DNA of 8,864 bases from an uncultured Oscillibacter sp. (GCF_910579365.1 NZ_CAJTUX010000059.1:1-8864), one strand, 5' to 3'; positions 1-6,390 are shown, counted from the first letter of the stretch. Numbers and translations are program-made. The notes: generated by a model from the sequence alone, not told the origin.

Positions 1-605
1 GGGCGGCGGCGCTGAACAGCGAGCGGATGGTCCTGGTGGGTCCCGACGCCCTGGACAGCGCGGGAAAGCCCCTGTCCGGCGTCTTCGCCGCGGCGGCGGT
101 GGCGGCCCTGGCGGCCTCCGCCGCCGACCCGGCGGTGCCCTTGAACGGGGCCGGAATCAAAGGCTTGACGGGTCTCAGCCGGGATTACGGCGACAACGAC
201 ATCGACCTGCTGGTCCGGGGCGGCGTGACGCCTCTGGAGTGCGCGGGCGGCGTGGTGTCCCCGGTGCGGGGCGTCACCACCCGGACGAAGACCGGCGGCG
301 TTTCCGACGCCACGTGGCGGGAGCTGACCACCATTTTGATCGTGGACGACGTGATTCCGGCGGTGCGCGCCGCCCTGCGCGGCAAGTTCGCCCGCAGCAA
401 GAACAACGCCCGGAACCGGGCGGCCATCCGGTCCCAGGTCATCGTGGAGCTGGAGAAAAAGCTGGCGGCGGAGGTCATCGACGGCTATGACGGCGTGACG
501 GTGACGGCCTCGGAGGAGGACCCCACGGTGTGCCTGGTGGAGTTCAGCTTTTCCGTGGCCCACGGGCTGAACCAGGTGCGGCTGACCGTCCATGTGGAGA
601 TTTGA
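1..605 (+). CDS. Contractile tail sheath protein, C-terminal part (5' end outside window)
   Basis: This is the C-terminal part of a phage-type tail sheath subunit, which polymerises around the tail tube and contracts to drive it through a target envelope. The reading frame is open from the left edge (in-frame codons from base 3), so the true start lies upstream. About 200 residues are visible. They show sheath C-terminal traits: LNSERMVLVGP near the start, an Ala-rich helix, a PLNGAGIKGL segment, TILIVDDVIPAVRAALRGKF, a charged helix around KNNARNRAAIRSQV, and a final beta strand ending HVEI. The ATG at 27 is internal and is not taken as the start. The tube gene follows 21 bases later, the sheath-tube order of PBSX XkdK-XkdM. 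The call rests on these segments plus context; sheath is very likely, and the exact subfamily was not determined. Confidence 0.9.
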   Translation, partial: AAALNSERMVLVGPDALDSAGKPLSGVFAAAAVAALAASAADPAVPLNGAGIKGLTGLSRDYGDNDIDLLVRGGVTPLECAGGVVSPVRGVTTRTKTGGVSDATWRELTTILIVDDVIPAVRAALRGKFARSKNNARNRAAIRSQVIVELEKKLAAEVIDGYDGVTVTASEEDPTVCLVEFSFSVAHGLNQVRLTVHVEI

Positions 606-626
606 GAGAGGGGAGCGTGAGAGGCG

Positions 627-1010
627 ATGAAGGGATTTCCCACCAGCGCGGACATCTATCTGGAGATGGACGGGAGAAAGGTGGCGGTGGTGCAGAGCTA
701 CACCGCCAAGGCCAGTAAAACCTCCCAGAGCGTGGAGGCCTTCGGCGAGAGCGAGCCGGTGGCCACCATCGAGGGACAAAGACGCTATACCCTGGAGCTG
801 ACCCGGCTCTATGCCACGGACAGCGCGGCCAGCGACGGGATCAACTTCTATGACCTGGCGGACTTCTCCCTGGTGATCTGCAAGCCGGACCGGAGAATCA
901 TCTACAGCGGCTGCCAGTGGAGCGGCATCCAGGAGGAGGGGCAGCTGAACGCCATGGTGGCGGAAAAGGTCACGGTGGTGGCGGCCAAGCGCATCGAGAC
1001 CACAGCATGA
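627..1010 (+). CDS. Tail tube protein (XkdM-like)
   Basis: This encodes a 127-residue protein that should form the inner tail tube inside the sheath. It starts MKGFPTSADIYLEMDG and continues with alternating beta-strand-like segments (KVAVVQSYTAKASK, VATIEGQRRYTLELTRLY, FSLVICKPDRRIIYSGCQW, MVAEKVTVVAAKRI), as expected of the small beta-barrel tube fold of the XkdM type. It is somewhat shorter than a typical XkdM of about 145 residues. It sits directly after the sheath gene, and its stop overlaps the next start in an ATGA (1007-1010), suggesting coupled translation. Identification is by order, size and fold pattern; I see no catalytic motif and expect none. Confidence 0.83.
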   Translation: MKGFPTSADIYLEMDGRKVAVVQSYTAKASKTSQSVEAFGESEPVATIEGQRRYTLELTRLYATDSAASDGINFYDLADFSLVICKPDRRIIYSGCQWSGIQEEGQLNAMVAEKVTVVAAKRIETTA

Positions 1011-1330
1011 GAAAGATGGACGAGCTGCGGCCCCTGACGGCGGGACGGCTGCTGGCGCTGTGGCGGGAGTGCCGGGAGACGGAGGACCCCCTGGAGCGGG
1101 TTCTCCGGTGCAACGGACGGATTCTGGCGGAGTGCTGCTTCTTCCGGGGGGAGCGGGTCTACGGCGGCGGCATGGAGGCCCTGGAGGACCTGACGGGCCT
1201 GGAGATGGAGCGGCTGCTGCGGCGTCTGGCGGAGGGGGGCGGCCCTTGGGGCCGCCCCTTGGAGGAGCGGGCCGGGGCGGTGAATCCCGCCTTCGACCCG
1301 GAGCGGTTTGAGGCCATGGGGAGGACGTGA
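1007..1330 (+). CDS. Putative tail assembly chaperone (XkdN/gpG-like position)
   Basis: This encodes a small, mostly helical 107-residue protein. It begins MRKMDELRPLTAGRLLALWRE and ends with an NPAFDPERFEAM segment resembling the C-terminal ends of tail assembly chaperones. Such chaperones keep the tape-measure protein soluble while the tail tube is built around it, and are coded between tube and tape measure in lambda-like and PBSX-like clusters, which is the position here. Its ATG overlaps the tube stop (ATGA) and its TGA overlaps a possible GTG of the next gene (GTGA). A Gly-rich stretch near residues 76-83 is encoded by a very stable hairpin (1236-1258). Assignment is mainly from position and size; the family was not confirmed. 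Confidence 0.55.
   Translation: MRKMDELRPLTAGRLLALWRECRETEDPLERVLRCNGRILAECCFFRGERVYGGGMEALEDLTGLEMERLLRRLAEGGGPWGRPLEERAGAVNPAFDPERFEAMGRT
1234..1260 (+). promoter_or_regulatory. Very stable intragenic hairpin in the chaperone-slot gene
   Basis: Bases 1236-1245 pair perfectly with 1249-1258 (GGGGCGGCCC against GGGCCGCCCC) around a three-base loop, and two further G-T pairs can extend the stem. It lies about 70 bases before the end of the gene. No run of T follows, so it is not a normal intrinsic terminator. It could slow polymerase or ribosomes and lower expression of the downstream baseplate genes relative to sheath and tube; that role is inference. Confidence 0.4.
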
Positions 1331-1335
1331 GGTGT

Positions 1336-2094
1336 ATGGATTATCCGGCGTGGGAGCTGGAGCGGCAGCGGAGGGCGCTGGCGGCGCTGCTTTCGGGCGG
1401 CGGGGAGAGGGAGGAGGACCGCCGGGAGAGGCGGAGGAGGGACGGCGGGGCGGACGCCCGGCGGCAAGGCGGAGAGACCGGGGACGGCGGGACGGAATCC
1501 GGCGGGGAGACCGGAGACGCCTCCGTTCCGGGGGCCTGGGAAGCGGTCCGGAAGGCTAGCCGGGACCGCGCTTCCGGGTCCGGGGAAGCGGCGCGGCCCT
1601 GGAGCGTCTGGGAGCGGATTCAAGATGCGGAGAGCGGCGGGGCTCCGGCCGAATGGGGCCGGAGCGGCGAGGATGCCGGGGAAATGGCGGCGGACAGGGG
1701 GAGAGCCGCCGGGCCGGAGGCGGAGGAGTCCCCCGGCGGAAGGAAAGGCCGGAGGGCCCCGGAGAAGGGACGGAGGGAGGCGCCTGGGGACAGGAGTTTT
1801 GAGGCGGCCGAGGCGGCGGAGTTTGCGGACCGGGGCGGCGGGGAGGCGTTCCCCGGCTGGGGGAACGGGGGAGACTGGAAGGTCCCCGGTAAGCGGACAG
1901 ACTGGGGCGGCGCGGCAGCGGGGCGGACGGCGCGCCGCCGGGGCGGCGGTTTGACCGGGACGGCGGACGGGACCGGCTTCTGGGGCGGCGGCTGGGGAAG
2001 CGCCGCCCTCCGGGAGGAGGAGGGAGCCAAGGCCCTCTCCCGGGCGGTCCAGCGGGACGCCCGGCGCTATGACGGGGGGTTTTCCCTGTATTGA
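1336..2094 (+). CDS. Low-complexity Gly/Arg/Glu/Trp-rich protein in the tape-measure slot
   Basis: I do not recognise this 252-residue protein. It occupies the place where contractile tail clusters normally carry the long tape-measure gene. A short N-terminal helix-like segment (MDYPAWELERQRRALAALL) and a C-terminal one (ALSRAVQRDARRYDGGFSLY) flank a long region of Gly, Arg, Glu, Asp and Ala. It has one Ile, few Val, no His, about ten Trp, and a repeated GGETGD (bases 1468-1485 and 1501-1518). It should be largely disordered. ATG 1336 is preferred to the in-frame GTG at 1327, because the GGGGAGG at 1318-1324 is well spaced for the ATG and too close to the GTG. Third codon positions are mostly G or C, supporting real coding. 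It may be a miniature tape measure, a tape-measure substitute, or an unrelated tail accessory protein. Confidence 0.65.
   Translation: MDYPAWELERQRRALAALLSGGGEREEDRRERRRRDGGADARRQGGETGDGGTESGGETGDASVPGAWEAVRKASRDRASGSGEAARPWSVWERIQDAESGGAPAEWGRSGEDAGEMAADRGRAAGPEAEESPGGRKGRRAPEKGRREAPGDRSFEAAEAAEFADRGGGEAFPGWGNGGDWKVPGKRTDWGGAAAGRTARRRGGGLTGTADGTGFWGGGWGSAALREEEGAKALSRAVQRDARRYDGGFSLY
1468..1518 (+). repeat. Short direct repeat encoding GGETGD twice
   Basis: GGCGGAGAGACCGGGGAC and GGCGGGGAGACCGGAGAC, 33 bases apart in start position, differ at two bases and encode the same hexapeptide in the low-complexity protein. The repeat suggests growth by local duplication. Confidence 0.6.
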
Positions 2095-2120
2095 GTTCGG
2101 GCCGGGAGAAGGTCCCGGCG

Positions 2121-2130
2121 GGAGGAGGAG
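2121..2130 (+). promoter_or_regulatory. Ribosome binding site fixing the LysM gene start
   Basis: GGAGGAGGAG lies five bases before the GTG at 2136. It makes that GTG the probable start of the LysM protein, rather than the in-frame TTG at 2091 that overlaps the previous gene or the ATG at 2151. The ATG at 2134 is in another frame and stops after three codons. Confidence 0.7.
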
Positions 2131-2135
2131 AGAAT

Positions 2136-2717
2136 GTGCGGCTGACGCCGATGCGGTTTAAAGAGTTTACCTGGCCCCACAATCCGGAGGTCTACACCGT
2201 GGAGTACCGGCGGAGGATCGCCGTCCATCAGGCGCCCTTCGGGGGCTGCGTGATGCAGGAATTGGGCGGCGCTTTCCGGGTGCTGAAGGGGGAGGGCGTG
2301 TTCGCCGGGGCGGGGGCCTACGAACAGTTCCGGCGGCTGGCGGCGGTGTTCCGGGAGGAGGGGCCGGGGCTGCTGGTCCATCCGGTGTGGCAGACGGAGC
2401 GGGCCTACTTCGCGTCGCTGGAGGCGGCGGAGGAGCCCAGGCCGGACTTCGTGCGCTACCGCTTCGAGTTCTGGGAGGACGGGGGCGGCTATGACGGCGG
2501 GCTTCGGGAGATTCCCGCCGGGGAGAGCTCCGGCGGACAGGGGACGGCGGCGGACGGCGGCGGGACGGAACGGAGAGTCCACACCGTGACGAAGGGGGAG
2601 ACTCTCTGGGGCATCGCCCGGCGCTATGGCGTGGCGCTGGCGGCGCTGCTGCGGGCCAATCCCCAGATCAAAAACCCCAACCTCATTTACCCGGGAGAGG
2701 CGGTGAAGATTCCTTGA
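2136..2717 (+). CDS. LysM-domain tail/baseplate protein (XkdP-like)
   Basis: This encodes a 193-residue protein from the GTG chosen by its ribosome site. Residues 1-115 form a domain beginning MRLTPMRFKEFTWPHNPEVY, with VEYRRRIAVHQAPFGG and a C-terminal FVRYRFEFWED; this pattern recalls N-terminal domains of baseplate or tube-initiator proteins. A flexible Gly/Ser-rich linker (about 119-145) leads to a LysM domain at 148-192 (VHTVTKGETLWGIARRYGV to NPNLIYPGEAVKIP), a fold that binds peptidoglycan or chitin-like glycans. In PBSX-type clusters a LysM protein follows the tape measure and is thought to join the tube to the baseplate hub. The gene's TGA overlaps the TTG start of the next gene. The LysM assignment is firm; the exact structural role is inferred from synteny. 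Confidence 0.85.
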   Translation: MRLTPMRFKEFTWPHNPEVYTVEYRRRIAVHQAPFGGCVMQELGGAFRVLKGEGVFAGAGAYEQFRRLAAVFREEGPGLLVHPVWQTERAYFASLEAAEEPRPDFVRYRFEFWEDGGGYDGGLREIPAGESSGGQGTAADGGGTERRVHTVTKGETLWGIARRYGVALAALLRANPQIKNPNLIYPGEAVKIP

Positions 2718-3655
2718 AAGGACGGATTTACACGGCGGACCACAAAATCTATGAGCTGCCGCCCCTTTTGAGCTGGCGGATCACCCACACGGGGACGGTG
2801 CCCTGCGACAGCTTTTCCGTCACCTTTGTCTACCGTAAGGAGATGGCCCCGGCGCTGCGGCTGGCGGCGGGCTTCGCCGCGGAGGAACAGGGACAGGTGA
2901 TGCTCCGGGCCGTGGTGGACGAGTACACGGTGAACCTGGACGGCGGCGGGCTCACCGCCACCGTCACCGGCCGGGGCTACGCCGCCCGCCTGCTGGACAA
3001 CGAGTCCCGGCCCGTTACCTATCAGGAGGCCACGCTGGAGGAGATTCTCCGCTGTCACGTTCAGCCCTACGGCGTGACCTGCGGCGCGGCGGCGGAGGTC
3101 CGGGCGAACTCTGTCTACACCGTGGCGGCGGGGTGCAGCCAGTGGAAGGCGGTGGAGGACTTCTGCCGGACCTATGGGCGATTCTCCCCCCGGTTCGGCC
3201 GGGAGGGGGAGCTGCTGGCGGTTCCGGAGACGCCGGGGCGGACGCTTTTCATTGGGGAGGGGGACCCGGTGCTCTCCTGCGCGCTACGGGAGGACCACTA
3301 CGGCGTGCTGACGGAGGCGCTGGTTATCGACAAGACCCGGAACAAGTCCTTCTCCGTGAAAAACCAGGAGTGGATCGACAGGGGCGGCCAGTGCCGCCGG
3401 GTGATCTACACCCCGGGACAGAGCACCTGGGCCGCCATGCGCTACACCGGGGAGTATCAGATTGAACGGTCCAAGGAGGACGCCTGGACGGCGGAGGTGA
3501 CGCTGCCGGGGAGCTTTCTGGCCTTTCCGGGGGACCGGGCGGCCCTCCGGCTGGAGCGGATGGGCCTGGAGGGGACCTTCCGCGTGGCGGAGGCGGAGAG
3601 CCGCTTCTCCGGAGACGCCGGGGCGGTGACGGCGCTGACGCTGAAACCGCTTTGA
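2714..3655 (+). CDS. Baseplate hub protein (XkdQ / gpD late-control type)
   Basis: This 313-residue protein resembles the XkdQ/YqbQ and gpD/gp27 hub family, which forms the ring joining tube and central spike. Its N-terminal part is beta-rich (residues 1-90: ITHTGTVPCDSFSVTFVYRK and GLTATVTGRGYAARLLDNES). Residues 97-120 hold ESRPVTYQEATLEEILRC and PYGV, matching the typical hub pattern of a conserved Asn-Glu followed by a helix and a Pro-Tyr-Gly. A long middle domain includes a Trp-containing helix (SQWKAVEDFC) and the end is again beta-rich. The start is TTG at 2714, overlapping the preceding stop; no other start lies near, the next in-frame Met being residue 44. The spike gene follows 24 bases later, as hub and spike genes usually do. 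Confidence 0.8.
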   Translation: MKGRIYTADHKIYELPPLLSWRITHTGTVPCDSFSVTFVYRKEMAPALRLAAGFAAEEQGQVMLRAVVDEYTVNLDGGGLTATVTGRGYAARLLDNESRPVTYQEATLEEILRCHVQPYGVTCGAAAEVRANSVYTVAAGCSQWKAVEDFCRTYGRFSPRFGREGELLAVPETPGRTLFIGEGDPVLSCALREDHYGVLTEALVIDKTRNKSFSVKNQEWIDRGGQCRRVIYTPGQSTWAAMRYTGEYQIERSKEDAWTAEVTLPGSFLAFPGDRAALRLERMGLEGTFRVAEAESRFSGDAGAVTALTLKPL

Positions 3656-3679
3656 GAAAAACGGACAGGGGGGAATGGT

Positions 3680-4096
3680 ATGTGGCTATCCAGTAAGATG
3701 CGGCCTGCGCCGGCCACCGCCGACGCGGACCTGGGCGTGACCACCATCGCCGGGGAGCGGGTGGGCGTCGTCACCCGGGGAGAGGTGCGGGACCTGCCGG
3801 TGTACGGCCCCGGCGGCTATCTGTGGGCCCCGGGCAGCGGCGCGGCGGTGCTGGTGGTGAAGGGCGGCCCCGGCGGCGAAGAGCAGTGCGTGGCCGGGAT
3901 GCGGCCGCTGAAAGCGCCCAGGGACATCCGGCCTGGAGAGGTCTATCTCTACGGTCCCGGCGGCAGCGCCGTGTACCTGCGGCAGGACGGCGGCGTGGAA
4001 ATTCAGGGGCGGTACGTGAACATAAAGGGCGGAGAGGTGGCGGTGTCCGGCAGCCTTACGGTGGACGGCGTGCCCTACAAGCCCTGCAACTGCTGA
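3680..4096 (+). CDS. Baseplate spike protein (gpV-type) with C-terminal CNC
   Basis: This 138-residue protein is a short gpV-type central spike, the trimer that sits under the hub and pierces the target membrane. Residues about 15-95 look like a small OB-fold domain (LGVTTIAGERVGVVTRGEVRDLPVYGP, GAAVLVVKGG). Residues 96-132 show the Gly-punctuated strand pattern of a beta-helix needle (SAVYLRQDGGVEI, RYVNIKGGEVAVSG, SLTVDGVPY). It ends YKPCNC, with Cys136 and Cys138. Known P2-type spikes coordinate a metal at the tip through a His-X-His; here a Cys-X-Cys lies at the extreme end. The ATG at 3680 follows an AGGGGGG ribosome site at 3668-3673. It is smaller than P2 gpV (about 211 residues) but keeps both parts. 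Confidence 0.82.
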   Translation: MWLSSKMRPAPATADADLGVTTIAGERVGVVTRGEVRDLPVYGPGGYLWAPGSGAAVLVVKGGPGGEEQCVAGMRPLKAPRDIRPGEVYLYGPGGSAVYLRQDGGVEIQGRYVNIKGGEVAVSGSLTVDGVPYKPCNC

Positions 4097-4109
4097 GGGA
4101 GGCGACGAC

Positions 4110-4460
4110 ATGGAGCTGGAGCTGAGAGACGGGGACTACCTGGCGGACGGCGCGGGGGGACTGCGGCGGGTGGAGGGCCGGGAGGCCCTTTTGCAGCGGA
4201 TATTTTTCCGGCTGACGGCCCGGAGGGGGACCTTCCCCTTCTGGGAGAGCCTGGGAAGCCGCCTGTGGACCCTGGGAAATCTCCCCGCACCGGAGCGCCG
4301 GGCCGCCGCCCGGCAGTTTGTGGCGGAGGCCCTGGAGGAGGAGCCGGTGACGGTGGAGAGAGTGACGGTGGAGGAGGACCGGGACCGGACGGCCCGGGTG
4401 ACGGCGGCGCTGCGCTATCAGGGGGAGGCGCTGCCGGTGACGGTGGAGATTCTGCCGTGA
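4110..4460 (+). CDS. Baseplate wedge protein, gp25/gpW (XkdS-like) type
   Basis: This 116-residue protein fits the gp25/gpW wedge family, one of the small conserved components that clamp the sheath to the baseplate. It shows the family core LLQRIFFRLTARRGTFPF followed by a Gly-Ser-Arg-Leu (LGSRL) near residues 48-52, as in sheath-initiator wedge proteins. The C-terminal half is a predicted helix (APERRAAARQFVAEALEEE) followed by two strands (VTVERVTVEED and ALPVTVEILP). It lies 13 bases after the spike gene and 19 bases before the J gene, the usual V-W-J order. The start ATG at 4110 follows GAGGGAGGCGACGAC. Despite the historical gp25 'lysozyme' label, no catalytic site is claimed. Confidence 0.78.
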   Translation: MELELRDGDYLADGAGGLRRVEGREALLQRIFFRLTARRGTFPFWESLGSRLWTLGNLPAPERRAAARQFVAEALEEEPVTVERVTVEEDRDRTARVTAALRYQGEALPVTVEILP

Positions 4461-4479
4461 GGAAAAGGGGGAGAAGAGC

Positions 4480-5550
4480 ATGCGGAGCGTGGAGGAGATT
4501 TACAAGGACCTTTTGAGCGCCTTCGCCGGACGGGCGGGCTTCACGCCGGAGGCGGGCTGCGACCTGGCGGTCCGCCTGTGGGCCGCGGCGGCGCAGATGC
4601 AGGCGCTGGAAATCCAGGCGGACTGGGTGCTGGACCAGAGCTTTCCCCAGACGGCCCAGGGGGTCTGGCTGGACCGGCACGGAGCCATGCGGGGGCTGAA
4701 GCGCCTGCCCGCCGCCCGGGCGGCGGGGGTGCTGCGCTTTTGCGTGGAGACCGCCCCGGCCATGGACGCCGCCATTCCGGCGGGGACGGTGTGCATGACG
4801 GCGGAGGAGGTCCGCTTTCGCACCACGGAGGAGGGCGCGCTTCCGGCGGGGGCCCTCTATGCCGACGTACCCGCCGAGGCCCTGGTGGCCGGAACCGGAG
4901 GGAACGCCGTGCCGGGGGCGGTGCGGTTTTTGACGGCCTGCCCTGTGGCGGTGACTTCCGTCACCAACCCGGAGGCCTTTACCGGCGGCTGTGAGGAGGA
5001 GGACGACGAGACCTTCCGGGCCCGGATTCTGGAGAGCTACCGGCGCCTTCCCAACGGGGCCAACACCGCCTGGTACGAGACCACGGCCATGGGCTATCCC
5101 GGCGTGACGGCGGCCAAGGCCGTGGGCCGGGCGGAGGGGCCCGGCACCGTGAACGTCTACGTGGCCGGGGAGAACGGCCTGCCCGGCGAGGCGCTGCTGC
5201 GGGGCCTTGCGGAGGAGTTCCGGGAGAAGCGGGAGATCGCGGTGCAGGTGAAGGTCCTGGCCCCGGAGGTCCGGCGGGTGAATGTGTCGGCGGCGGTGGT
5301 TCCGAAAGAAGGGGAGGACAAAGAGGCGGTGCTGGAGTCGGTCCGGCGGGCTGTGGCGGACTTCTTCGGCGGGCGGATGCTGGGAAGGCCGGTGCGGCTG
5401 GCGGAGCTGGGAAACCGGCTCTACGCCCTGGAGGGCGTGGAAAACTACCGCTTTACCGCGCCGGAGGCGGACGTCCCGGCGGACAGCACGGTGCTGCCGG
5501 TGTTGGGGACGCTGGAGGTGACGGAGCTTCGGGAGGCGGAGAATGTATGA
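4480..5550 (+). CDS. Baseplate J-like protein (XkdT/gpJ)
   Basis: This 356-residue protein is a clear baseplate J (gp6/gp47-type) wedge protein; with its partners it forms the ring that triggers sheath contraction. Residues 1-75 are helical and include the typical GVWLDRHGAMRGLKR segment where the wedge core starts. Residues 96-165 are beta-rich (IPAGTVCMTAEEVRFRTTEE, VPAEALVAGTGGNAVPGAV). The family signature NPEAFTGGCEEEDDETFRAR lies at 163-182 and is followed by helix, PNGANTAWYETTAM, YPGVTAAKAV and GTVNVYV. The C-terminal domain (about 260-356) ends with ENYRF and a beta strand. The length is normal for the family. The gene overlaps the next by eight bases. Confidence 0.93.
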   Translation: MRSVEEIYKDLLSAFAGRAGFTPEAGCDLAVRLWAAAAQMQALEIQADWVLDQSFPQTAQGVWLDRHGAMRGLKRLPAARAAGVLRFCVETAPAMDAAIPAGTVCMTAEEVRFRTTEEGALPAGALYADVPAEALVAGTGGNAVPGAVRFLTACPVAVTSVTNPEAFTGGCEEEDDETFRARILESYRRLPNGANTAWYETTAMGYPGVTAAKAVGRAEGPGTVNVYVAGENGLPGEALLRGLAEEFREKREIAVQVKVLAPEVRRVNVSAAVVPKEGEDKEAVLESVRRAVADFFGGRMLGRPVRLAELGNRLYALEGVENYRFTAPEADVPADSTVLPVLGTLEVTELREAENV

Positions 5551-6124
5551 GGCGTATTTAAAGGCCCTGCTGGCCCCGCTGGGGGTCTACCGTCTGGACC
5601 GGGATTCCCTCAGCGGCGCGGAGCTGTACGCCCTGGGCCGCGGGCTGGACGCCGTGTCGGACCGGCTGGAGGCCGTGGAGCGGGAGAGCGTTGCCGCCAC
5701 GGCGGAGAACGAGGGGCTCCGCCGCCGGGAGGCCCTGTTTCTCCGCCGCCCCGCCGCCCATACGCCGGAGGACCGCCGGGCGGCCATCGCGGCCCTCCTC
5801 CAGATCGATGGGGACAGCCTGACCCCCGGGGCCATCGGCCGGACCCTGCGGGGCTGCGGCATCCGGGCCCGGGCCGTTGAGATGGGGACCAACCGGATTC
5901 GAGTGGTCTTCCCGGAGACGGCGGGGGTGCCGCCGGAGTTTGAGCAGATTCGAAAGATCATTCTGGACATTCTCCCCTGCCATCTGGAGGTGGAGTTTTA
6001 CTTCCGCTACCTCACCTGGGAGGAGTGCGAGGGGGCGGGGTACACCTGGGGCCTTATCGAGGAGCGGGGCTATGACTGGAACGGGTTCCAGCTGGCCATA
6101 CCGCCGGAGCCGGAGGAGGCGTGA
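5543..6124 (+). CDS. YmfQ/XkdU-like tail protein (gpI-type, DUF2313)
   Basis: This 193-residue protein matches the YmfQ/XkdU (gpI-type) family, the wedge component that partners baseplate J and usually provides the attachment point for tail fibres. It begins MYEAYLKALLAPLGVYRLD, has a helical N-terminal half with GRGLDAVSDRLEAVERE, and a central HTPEDRRAAIAALLQIDGDSLTPGAIGRTLRGCGI. It ends with ILDILPCHLEVEFYFRYLTWEE, a common C-terminal pattern in this family. Its ATG lies inside the end of the J gene (eight-base overlap). It is the last gene of the operon; a terminator follows 22 bases later and no fibre or fibre-chaperone gene comes after it. Confidence 0.82.
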   Translation: MYEAYLKALLAPLGVYRLDRDSLSGAELYALGRGLDAVSDRLEAVERESVAATAENEGLRRREALFLRRPAAHTPEDRRAAIAALLQIDGDSLTPGAIGRTLRGCGIRARAVEMGTNRIRVVFPETAGVPPEFEQIRKIILDILPCHLEVEFYFRYLTWEECEGAGYTWGLIEERGYDWNGFQLAIPPEPEEA

Positions 6125-6145
6125 TTCCTTTGGCCGAAGGCGCGG

Positions 6146-6180
6146 AAAAAGGGAGGCCGGCGGATGCCGGCCTCCCTTTT
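6146..6180. terminator. Bidirectional intrinsic terminator between convergent operons
   Basis: An 11-bp perfect stem pairs 6151-6161 (GGGAGGCCGGC) with 6166-6176 (GCCGGCCTCCC) around a four-base loop. TTTT follows on the plus strand and AAAAA precedes it, giving a U-run for either direction. It closes the tail operon and the convergent minus-strand operon, whose last stop is at 6190. Confidence 0.9.
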
Positions 6181-6189
6181 GCGAGAAAA

Positions 6190-6390
6190 TCAAATCTGCG
6201 TCAGTTCACGCTCAATCAGGCGGACCGCAAGCTCAAACGCCTGGACGCGCCGCCGGGCCAGGGTGATCTGGGAGCGGTACCGCTCGGGGTGTTCCTTTGC
6301 CTGGAGCGCTTCTGCGGCCTTCCGCAGTTTGTGCAGCGTGGAGTCGATCTGCCGTTTGGCTTCGGTCAATTCTTCCTTCGAGAACGGCAT
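6190..6390 (-). CDS. Small helical hypothetical protein, coupled to the YihY gene
   Basis: I do not recognise this 66-residue protein. It starts MPFSKEELTEAKRQIDSTLH and is almost entirely alpha-helical and charged, with heptad-like hydrophobic spacing (LRKAAEALQAKE, ARRRVQAFELAVRLIERE), so a small coiled coil or antiparallel helical pair is likely. There is no signal peptide, membrane segment or Cys. A good ribosome site (AAGGAGG) immediately follows the stop codon of the upstream YihY-family gene, only 12 bases away, so translation is probably coupled and the protein may act with that membrane protein. No function is proposed. Confidence 0.75.
   Translation of the reverse strand: MPFSKEELTEAKRQIDSTLHKLRKAAEALQAKEHPERYRSQITLARRRVQAFELAVRLIERELTQI

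Noticed and set aside
1234..1330. Programmed -1 frameshift in the chaperone-slot gene, as in lambda G/GT
   Set aside because: G GGG GGC at 1234-1240 fits the slippery pattern in frame, but the -1 frame stops at 1309-1311, before the next gene, and the hairpin overlaps the slip site instead of lying 5-9 bases beyond it. A slip at the GGGG of 1318-1321 could fuse into the next frame but has no clear stimulator.
1556..2182. Minus-strand Pro/Arg/Ser-rich open frames opposite the low-complexity gene
   Set aside because: They are mirror images of the GC-rich plus-strand coding sequence, sit inside a plus-strand operon and have no ribosome site or domain that I can see.
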